DNA of 64,000 bases, taken from assembly GCA_020091685.1 (NCBI GenBank), contig CM034601.1, forward strand, positions 1,084,975-1,148,974, written 5' to 3'. Below are positions 55,541 to 64,000 of the stretch, one piece after another (within the stretch, counting starts at the first letter, position 1; each line of letters begins with the position of its first letter). Source of the stretch: Lutjanus erythropterus. Taxonomy: Eukaryota; Chordata; Actinopteri; Lutjaniformes; Lutjanidae. The translations under genes and the position numbers were made by a program. The notes beneath the pieces are model-generated. The model had not been told where the DNA came from and did no database searches. It saw only the letters and a program-made list of their open reading frames with translations.

Positions 55541-56849
55541 GTCTGCTGTGTGTCTCGTTTGGGGAAGCTGTCGTGTCCGGGAGGCAGTGAAGGGGTTAAA
55601 GGCCGAGCCTCCTGGTGTCCTGTTTCACCATTTTTTGGAGATGACGACTCAAAGCAGATGGAGGATTTTTGGGATTCTGGGAGAACAGCAGAGTTTAATG
55701 TCACAACAACAAAGAAAACACCAAAACATCCCAATAATGTTCCGTCACAGTCTGTCAGGAGTTTAGATCTGCATCAAGTTCACTCTGACATTCTGTTTTC
55801 AAGAACATTCTCATATGTTTTTATGATTTAAGCTTTATTTCTAGTGAACTTGTACTTTCTCTGCTCAGGAATGACTACATTACTGCAATACATGATCATT
55901 TAGAAGATTTATTCCTTATCTTTGTTGATCTAATTCCAACCAAACTTTGAGGAACTTTTTAAGCATTTCTTGGTTTTGTCATTTTCAGGATGACAGAAAT
56001 GTTCAACTTATTTAGAGCTACAATAAGTCAATTAATTGATTAGTCGATCAACAGAAAATTAATCTGCAACAATTTTGAACGTCATTTTTTTAAGCAAGAA
56101 AATACAAAATATTTACTTCATGTGAGGATTTCCTACTTTTCTGTTTTCTTTAACTGTAAACTGAATCTCTTGATTTTTGGACTGTCAGACATTTTATAGA
56201 TTAACTTCTTAATTTATTAACTGAAATAATCACTGAATTAATGAATTGATAATTTAATCATTAGCTGTAGCCCTAACCTCTATCCAGGGAAATATATTCA
56301 TTTATGCCAAATTTTATTATATTCACTGTAAAGAAATATTGAGAAAACTCATAATTGCAAGGCAACTTAAGTCAGATTCAAAAGTTTTCAAATAAACTAA
56401 AATAGGTTTTGCCAACCTATAATCCTTTGTTGAGGTGACTGAAGAAAAGTAAATCTTTGAATGAGTTTTAGAGACAAAAAAAAAAAAAAGTTTTTCAAAA
56501 GTTGTAGAGAACACTGTTAATAACTTTTTTTTTTTACATTGGACAAAGGCAGTTGGTTGCATTTATTTTGACTGAATATACCGAGCATTACACTGCTTCT
56601 TAACCATTCAACATGAATTACTATTTTCATGTACAAAATAAATATTTTCAGTTATTTTTAGTTTTACAATAAAACAGATAAAACAATAATTAATTCCAAA
56701 TCAGAAAAGATAACATGATAAATTGTTTACTGATTTTTAAAACGTGAAAAGTAAAATTCCTGTTAACATCCCTCAAATATAATCATAAGGTAAATTGTAT
56801 TAATTTTCTGTAAATGTGAACTGATGCTGCTTCACTTTCTCTCTTCATG

Positions 56850-57577
56850 TAGCTCTGTCTCTGAGCTGCAGTTCTCCGTGTGACCAGACAGCGGCGCTGT
56901 TTTCACAGCTGGTGAACTACCTCTATTTGGTCAAGGACTATGTTGTAAAAAATCTTTCAAACTGTTAATTTTCACCGGTTCTCGGACACTTCTGGAGCTC
57001 TACTCGGTGTTTTTGGAGACCGTGTGACCGACCCTCCTGAGGACCGTGTGGCCGACCCGGGGTCGACTCTCTCGGACAGCTGCTGAGCGGTTTTCTGATC
57101 TCTGACTGGAGGTTTTACTGCAAACCAAGTTAGCTCAACAGCTAATCCTAAAAGTCACGTCACCTGTGCGGACTCGAATTAAAAGTTTCCCCGCGGAGCC
57201 GCACAGCCGGGGGAGTCTGAACCGTATGAGCGGACTAAACTTTGTGTCGAGTGTTTTTGCGCGGGGTTCGTATTTTAATTCGCTTTTACGCAGCCGTTAA
57301 ATCTGCGTTGGAGGCAGCAGCAAGTGAAGCGTAGCTGAGTGTTATAAATGACGGTGTGACCCGCAGACACACTCGGATAAGCGGCGTTTTTTGGAGGGAA
57401 ATGCGGTAGAGACGAGGCAGCGTCGGTGTTCAGCCCGCTGACTCGGCGGCTCTGGGTCTGCTGCTCGTGAGGCCTGCTGGTCGGGCTTCCACCGGGCTCG
57501 AGTAGAGCCCAACGCCGCCGTCGGAAGGTCGGAGGCCCGCAGTTGGTGCTGCCTCCGCCGGGCCTGCGGACCGAATT
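56850..57577 (+). promoter_or_regulatory. CpG-rich promoter/5' UTR of the FAM122-like gene
   Basis: The sequence becomes GC- and CpG-rich from about 56,980 to 57,660 (for example CCCCGCGGAGCCGCACAGCC and GCGGGGTTCG) and drops back to A/T-rich right after the first coding exon. The transcription start is not resolved; no TATA box stands out. Confidence 0.6.
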
Positions 57578-60500
57578 ATGGAACGGATGGAAGTGGACCA
57601 GTGCGCAGGCGCAGCTGGCGGGGCAGGAGGCGGGGCACTCCGGAGATCGAACAGCGCCCCCATGATCACCAGTGTCAGGTCAATGGTATTACATCCAAAT
57701 GTGCAACACCGATTTCCATTCAAAAAAATGTTACATTTATATTTTTATAGTTTGTAGGGAGCCACTTACACCTCAGTAAACATGACGTAAGAAATTTTCG
57801 TATTACACAGGAGGCACTCTTTAATTCGGCATACTTTTAATACACTAAACTGATATTTAATCTAACCCATTCATGCTTTCTATTGCATATAAAAGAAAAA
57901 CGACAGTACAAGTCAAATGTGCACAAAGAGAAAACTCCTTGTTACGATCAATACTCGAATTAATAAACATTACAACTGTCAGTCGTCAAAAAAGTAAATA
58001 TATGTTGTTATGAAAATTGGCCTTAACTAAAATTAAAGTATGCATTCCAGATATTTGACTGTTTCCCTTTTATACTGCATTTGAGAGGCAAATATCACTT
58101 TGGCTCCACAACATTACCAAGAAGGCTACAGTAGGACCTACACAATAGTTTACTAATTCAGATTTTGCATAAAACCATGTTGGTGTATAAAATCTGATGA
58201 CTTGCTCTAAATTAAACTACTTAACATTTAACAGTTGTTAAAAGGAGCCTTATCTCATCCATCCGTTTTTAATGTTTACAGTTTATTTCCTCCACTGTTA
58301 GGTCAGTCAGTCATGTTACGTCCAGACGTTCAACACCGAATTCCATTCAAAACACATTGCATTTATATTTGTCCTGTCTATAGGGAGCCATTCACACCTC
58401 ATTAAATATGACTTGGGGACATTGTCTTAATGCACAGGAGCCAAGCTATAATTCGGCATAGGTCTACTGAATAAAATGAAATCTAAACTTTAGAAATTGT
58501 TCTGCCTGTTTTTCTGTAGTCTCCCCTTTCATGCAATGATGTCTAGAATTATGAACTATTAAGTGAGTTCAGATCTTTTTACATCAACAAGGGCAGAATA
58601 AACTGAACATAACAAACTTTATAGACTACATTTGTTTAAGAAAACTTGTATCTAATATTCTGGCAACCAAAAGTGAGCAGACAGGATGTCATGCTGTCTT
58701 AATGAGCTTGTGATTTTGTCTTTCTTGTGTGTTATTATGATCCAACTTAATATGTGAGTTTGGTTGTGTGTCGCTGCTTCATGGTGTTGAGGCTGTGAAG
58801 AGTTCACTGAGTAATCGCTGGTGTTACTGATTAGTTATGATGCTTTTGTAAATAATTTACACTCCAGTAGTTGACTCTTATGAAGTCAGAAGTAAGTTTT
58901 GATTTTAATCTATTTATCACTTCTCTCCTGTGTGTTATTATGAGACTGTTGTGAGCTCATAGTAGCTTTCAGTACAAACCTCAGTGATTAGGCTTGTTGT
59001 GTTACTGTTCTATAATCAGCTCTCATATTTGACAACTTGATAAATCTGGTAAAATGCATTTTGCATAACAATTATTTTCATTATTGATTAATCTGTCGAT
59101 TATTTTCTCGATGTGCTGATTAGTTGTTTGGTCCATAAAATGTGAGAATGGTGAGAAGTGTTGATCATTGTTTCCCAAAGTCCAAGATGATGTCCTCAAA
59201 TGTCTTGTTTTGTCCACAAAAACCAAAGAGTGTAACGTAAACGACTCAGGCTGATTAATCAATTATCAAAATAGGTGGCAATTAATTTGATAGTTACAAC
59301 TAAATGTATTAATTGTTGCAGCGCTAATATAATCCACCATACAGCCTGAATGTGACTATATTAAATTATTCTTAATTTTCAAATAATCCTGTTTGTTCTG
59401 AAAAAGAAAATGTGCAACAGATGACAGGCTAATAAGAGACTTTGAGAGGCTGATGAACTCTGATCTTATTTGGTGTCAAATATTCTGCCAGCATCCCGTT
59501 CTGATTCTTCTCTACCTAAACTGTTTACTACAAAAACAAATATTAAACTTTTGATAGTCAGTGATTTGAATCATCAGTCGACTGAGATTCTTTCAGTCGA
59601 GCATTTGTTTTTCTTTTCCTTCATCAGTCAGTTTGTACCACAGTTACAGGAGAAAACAGGTAGAAACCACAGAAATGCACAGATGAAACATTTACATGAG
59701 GAATTAAAGGGAATAATAAACATGTTTTTATATTAGCTGGCGCACTTATTAAAACAAAACAGTGATGGAAGCAGAGAAGAGTGATAGAAACGGAGCGCAG
59801 CTGATGCGCTGTCAGACGCTTCACCAGAGCGCACCGCGGAGCGCAGGACAGCTGACGCGCTGTCAGACACAACGTTTTTACAAGCTTTTTACAAGTCTTG
59901 AATTTAATGCTGAATTTACAAGAAGGTACAAATGATTGAGAATTTACTGTAGCCATTTCATTATGTTTTGTAAGTTTCTCCTCACTCCACAACTCTCAAA
60001 ATTGTGATTGTTTTTTTTTGTTTTGTTTTTTTTATGGAGTCTGGTGATATTGTGGTTAAATGATGAAATCATGTGAAATAGACAGAGAGACTGTAAACAG
60101 CTCAAACATTAAGATGTCATGTTAATCTTGTGTCCTCAAGGACTCTCTCTTTTTCTGTCTCTTTGACTGTATTTGTATGAATCTGTTGTTGATGTCTGTC
60201 TCTCAGTGATGGGATGACGGTCTTTAGTCCCGTGTCCTCAGCTCGGTACAGACGCAGCAGTGTGTCCATCAACCCGAGCTGTCCTTCACAGGTCAGTGTG
60301 TTTAACCGTGATGATGCGTTCACTGTCTGGTCCAGTCGCTCATCAACCTACCGACTCTCATCCATCGTTTGTTTTTCTTGTCCTCCTTCAGCTCGTCCCT
60401 CTCTCTCCGTTCTCTCTCACCGGAGACAGACTGGACCAGAAGAGACAGGTGAGGACAGAAGGACTTCAGACATATTATATTTCTCTTCTCTATTTGTCTC

Positions 60501-61855
60501 TTTTCACACAGTGGGACAAATTTCACAGAAACAAGACAAATGTGTTTTCACAGCATCAGAACGGACTGAAAACGAACCAGAAGGCGTTCAGACTGGATCC
60601 AGACTAATAAAAATAAATCCAGATTAGATGTTTCAGACTAAATCCAGATCAGAGTTATAAAACTAAATCCAGATTAGAGGGTGTTGACTGAATCCAGATC
60701 AGAGGATTTACACTTACCTAGATGAGATGTTAAACATTAAACTTCAAACTTCAAATCTTTTCCCTTAAAAAAGTCTTCAGTGTTATTTAGAGAAATCTGT
60801 TTGAGGAGGTGTTAATATGACAGTGCAGACGGAGTGGATGGGGTCAAAGGTCAGCAGAGGTGTGACCGTCAGGTCAACATGGAGGTTAATAACAGGAGTC
60901 TGTGTTCATACAGGAGGAGAACATGGAGATGATGCTCAGAGGGAGTCTGCAGAGACTCAGGTACAGCAGCACGTCTACAAACTCTGTTCACCTGTTTGAA
61001 GTTTACACCAAATCTGACCGATGGCTCCTCTCTCTGTGTCTCCCAGTGCTTCCAGTCTGATCCCAGTTCCTCCAGTCAGCCAGTGGCACGACCACGCATC
61101 AGTGGTGAGCATCTCCATTCTCCCTGGCTCTTATTTTGAAGGGTTCTGGTGGTAGTGGTTCCTGTCAGTGAGGACATTTTACTGACCAGGTTCATTTCTG
61201 TAATGCTAAGGCTCATGGGTAATGTAGTCCAGGGCTGCAACTACCCATCATTTTCAGAGTTAATTCATCTGTCAATCATTTTTTCTATTAATAGATTAAT
61301 AGTTTTAAAATCAGGAAATGATGAAAAATGTCAATCAGTGTTTCCCAAAGTCAAAAATGACGTCCTCAAATGTCACGTAAGACGCTGGAATCAGAAATTT
61401 GTTGTTTTTTCTTAAAAATGACTCAAATTGATTAATTAATTATTAGAATAGTTGGAGATTACTTTAATAATCCATTACTTGATCGATCGCAGCTCTTACA
61501 TGTTTACAGCAATTCCTCCCACCAATCAGAGCGAGAACATTATATTTTCATTTCGTTGAGAATTGAGATACTGATAATTACTGTGGTCTCACAGTGTGAG
61601 GTAATCATCTCGATTCATTCAGAGTGACTCCAGATCAGACTGTTCAGTTTAAATCCAGATCAGAGGGTTCAGATTGAATCCAGATTAGCAAGAACATTTA
61701 TTTATAGAGCACAAAAAGAAACATCCACATAAAAAAACACAATTAAAAGAAGGTCCAAGATAAATAAAATGATCATTTAAAGGGGAGTCATTAAAAGTTA
61801 AGGGATATATAAGTACTATAAGTACTATAAGTATATGATATATATATAGTGTATA

Positions 61856-61900
<45 letters not shown>

Positions 61901-63414
61901 CCTGTCAGTAGAGCTCAGCTGTAACCTCTTTAGCTTTTGTTTTATCTGTCAATCGTTGGCACATGAAAAGTTTTTAATTATACAAGAAATTCTGCAAATT
62001 TAAGATTTATACCTGCAGTACATCTTTTAATAAAACATTAAATGTGTTTATTGTTTTACTCATGACAGGGAAAAACCAGGAGTCTGTTAATTCTGACTAA
62101 ATTAACTTATTTTATCTCATTTATGAAGGAGGCTACACTGCAAAAACAAAAAAGTTGAAAAACTCAAAATTTCAAGGAAACTTTCTGGAATAGATTTTTG
62201 AGTTCTGAGCCCAACTCAAACTCTTATGTGTGTGTATGTATATGTATGTTGAGATAATTTACTTTTCTTCTTTAGATAAACTTAATTCTTTGAGTTTTAG
62301 AAACTTTAGAAACTAAATATTGGTTATATTCTAAAATGTATTTTATAATTATAATTTTCTTTTTTTATTTTAGAAACATATTGTTATTACATCTTAAAGT
62401 TCAGTTATACAAATGGGTATGCAGGTATTAAAAGAAGAGAGAGAAACAGATATTGTCATATATATATATATGGTATCTTTTCCAAAATAGAAAGAAAAAT
62501 ACATAAGATAATATCTCGTACCAAATATATAGTCTGTTATCCTTACTTTGTTTAGTTTGAGTCATATATTTCCTTATAATTTCAAAGAATAAACACATAA
62601 ACTGTAAACATCCAGAGAGGAAACAATAAATAAATATCTGGGGAGATGTATCCTAAATACAAACTATTTACTTTTCACACCCAAATAAAGAGCAATCAGG
62701 TTCACGGCTCACTGTGAACAGTTTTTTAAAGATTTAAGTTCATTTAAAGAGGAAAGATAAATTATCTCAACTAAAGTTCAGAGGTCAATAAAACTTTTTT
62801 TTTAGTTTATTTCAGAACTTAAAAGTTTTAGAACAAAACTAAAAATGTGTTGCAGTGAGATTCCTTTGAGTTTTCTTGAAGAGAGGAAATAAAAACAGAC
62901 ACATCCTGTTCACTCAGACGAAATATATTTATTTATGTTTTTATAAAGTATTTAATGTGTGTATGTGTGCATCAAGATGATAAAGTGAGGAAAGTTCATT
63001 TATTCACAGATTAACTCTTAAAAGGTTTCTTGAAAAAGTCTGTTGTGAACTGGGCTGCGATGTTTGTAGTTCTTAAAAATTGTGTTGCCAGAAAACCAGT
63101 TTTGGAAAGTCTGGTTTAGAGATCAGAGGGTTGAGACTGAGTCCAGACTGGAGGTTTCTGATTGATCCAGTTTTTCACCTTTTCTTCTTCTTCAGTGGTT
63201 CCCGTCACAGGACAGCGGTGTCACGCCCAACTCCTCCCCAAGTCCCACCAGGAGGTTCAGGTACGTAAACGAACGCACACAAACCTCTTAATGGTTTCCT
63301 TTATTCTGCATTCGGTGTCAGAATCAGTGGACTTACACTCGTGTTCGTCGTCCCACAGACCAGCAGTCAGTGCCACCGTCAGATGGCCGGCTTTAACTCC
63401 ACTCAAGAGGAAAG
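57578..63414 (+). CDS. FAM122/PABIR-family PP2A regulator, 5' part
   Basis: Seven coding exons, 57578-57678, 60207-60291, 60392-60448, 60914-60960, 61047-61104, 63196-63260 and 63359-63414, join in frame into 156 codons and continue past the window edge after AAA G|GTGAG. Residues 21-29, LRRSNSAPM, match the FAM122 LRRSNSAPL signature. Next come SDGMTVF (34-40), RYRRSSVS (47-54) and PLSP (65-68). RLDQKRQEENMEM (75-87) corresponds to FAM122A/B RLHQIKQEEGMDL, and SPSPTRRF plus LTPLKRK (150-156) correspond to SPSPRRF and LGPLKRK. FAM122 proteins bind and inhibit PP2A-B55; the 75-95 helix is the likely B55-binding part. Which human member it matches cannot be set. The middle is more diverged and shorter than in human. 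Intron 1 is 2.5 kb. Human FAM122A is intronless, so this multi-exon gene is not that retrocopy. Confidence 0.85.
57679..60206. other. First intron of the FAM122-like gene
   Basis: It carries two similar stretches, about 57,690-57,860 and 58,315-58,460. Both include ACATCCAAATGTGCAACACCG/ACGTCCAGACGTTCAACACCG-like words, ATTTCCATTCAAAA/ATTCCATTCAAAA and GGGAGCCA, so they form a local duplication. An ATTAATC-family block lies at 59,040-59,330. No coding sequence was seen; the frame at 59,470-59,736 is not called. Confidence 0.55.
61105..63195. other. Intron of the FAM122-like gene
   Basis: This 2.1-kb intron is filled largely by an ATTAATC-family block (61,230-61,500), an (AC)n (61,861-61,896) and a reverse composite element (62,040-62,860). 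I looked for an additional exon between VSQWHDHASV and WFPSQDSG and saw none convincing. Confidence 0.55.
62040..62860. mobile_element. Composite element copy (reverse, both CACTGCAA ends present)
   Basis: Charlie-like sequence (about 62,040-62,132, 'CTCATTTATGAAGGAGGCTA' reverse of the usual module) joins the CACTGCAAAAACAAAAAAG end at 62,134. The other end, ATGTGTTGCAGTG, is near 62,857. The interior has AACTCAAAATTTCAAGG and CAACTCAAACTC. No protein is encoded. Confidence 0.65.
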
Positions 63415-64000
63415 GTGAGTCATTCACGTGTGTGTTCGTCCAAATTTAAACCTGCAATAACCGACTTTTGGAAACAAACTGTAAAAATTATATATTATCC
63501 TGTCGGCCAACAGCTGTTTATTCACACATTACCGTTTCACTTTGCTTTTAGCTGTTTTTGGTCTCTTCCTCCAACTTCTGAGAGAAATTTGTGTGTCTCA
63601 GTAAGCAACACATTTAGTCACACACAGTAAAACCAAAATGAAGAATTAAAAGATGCTAAAATGCTCCGTACAGCTGAGGGAACTGTAGTCAGGTGTGGAT
63701 TCATCACTGCGATTAAAACCTTTCACGTACAAGCAGCTTTTTGTTTCATTTTTAGCTCAAAAATGATTTTAGCCGTTTGATTGATCGAGACATCTTTTAC
63801 TTTTTGTTTTCTTTTTGTTTGGTCTCCATCCACACGGAGATAAAGTTGATGTCTTTATGTCTTTGTGAGACGTGGATACATTGAAAATGAACACTGGTCT
63901 CATGTTGTAGTGATGAAGGTGAAGACAAACACAAATAGGGATGCACCGATCTGAAAATTCTGACCGTACATACATATGACCATACATACATACATACATA
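63415..64000. other. FAM122-like intron to the window edge
   Basis: No exon is visible. A short CATA tetranucleotide run (63,968-64,000) reaches the edge, preceded by AGGGATGCACCGATCTG, a common teleost repeat end. The small frames on the minus strand are artefacts of that run. Confidence 0.6.

Larger units (their letters stand above)
53401..57577. other. Gene-free space between two divergent genes
   Basis: No gene is supported. Contents are a C/T-rich stretch (53,455-53,520), a Charlie-like terminal fragment (53,768-53,850), a degenerate relative of the AACGTT minisatellite (about 54,000-54,260), a 614-bp element with 6-bp flanking repeats (54,670-55,283), (CAAA)n (55,312-55,336), a CTCTGT-type tract (55,440-55,540), an ATTAATC-family block (56,010-56,275) and a CACTGTAAAG module (56,325-56,600). 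From about 56,850 the sequence becomes GC-rich and leads into the next gene. Confidence 0.6.

Noticed and set aside
55550..55831. 93-codon frame after the CT tract
   Set aside because: There is no family motif and no intron/exon context. Composition is like the surrounding non-coding DNA.
57430..57723. 97-codon minus-strand frame over the FAM122-like first exon
   Set aside because: It is the antisense shadow of the GC-rich exon 1, whose + strand carries the LRRSNSAP signature.

Overview
This 64-kb window is vertebrate nuclear DNA, almost certainly from a teleost fish, probably a percomorph. The genes are split into short exons with GT/AG borders. The introns are rich in CA/GT microsatellites, and the spaces between genes hold dispersed repeats of fish type. 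There are no bacterial operons, ribosome-binding sites or CRISPR arrays, and I recognised no tRNA or rRNA gene. I found six protein-coding genes, and exon-by-exon reading keeps the frame open in all of them.

Layout: (1) 251-10178, + strand: the last seven coding exons of a Na+/dicarboxylate-citrate cotransporter of the SLC13 family, best matched to SLC13A5; its 5' half lies outside the window. (2) 13119-16603, +: MED31, a Mediator subunit, complete in four coding exons (131 aa). SLC13A5 followed by MED31 on the same strand matches the human 17p13 order. (3) 21554-25814, +: a flavin-containing monooxygenase of the GS-OX-like type, eight coding exons (431 aa). (4) 35083-32462, - strand: a P2Y-type nucleotide GPCR (457 aa) whose single coding intron splits the HRY motif. 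(5) 50437-44614, -: a short coiled-coil protein (229 aa) with the signature segments of schwannomin-interacting protein 1 (SCHIP1), with a likely promoter near 53.3 kb. (6) 57578-63414, +: the first seven coding exons of a FAM122/PABIR-family PP2A regulator, which runs off the right edge.

These genes do not form a pathway; they are ordinary neighbours on a chromosome. The spaces between them (about 10.2-13.1, 16.6-21.5, 25.8-32.5, 35.1-44.6 and 53.4-57.5 kb) hold no gene that I can support. They hold repeats: a family with CAGTCCCTCCAGGA terminal inverted repeats (seven copies), a composite hAT-Charlie-like element (four composite copies plus fragments), an ATTAATCGATTAATC-type element (about eight copies), a retroposon with a perfect 13-bp target duplication, a 40-bp foldback, a duplicated non-coding cassette at 40.2-42.2 kb and several minisatellites.

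The most striking theme is that tandem repeats sit right against splice sites. A 13-bp minisatellite forms the polypyrimidine tract of the last MED31 intron, a (CT)n run does so in the FMO gene, and splice donors in SLC13A5 run straight into (GT)n or (AC)n. I found no convincing undescribed biological system.
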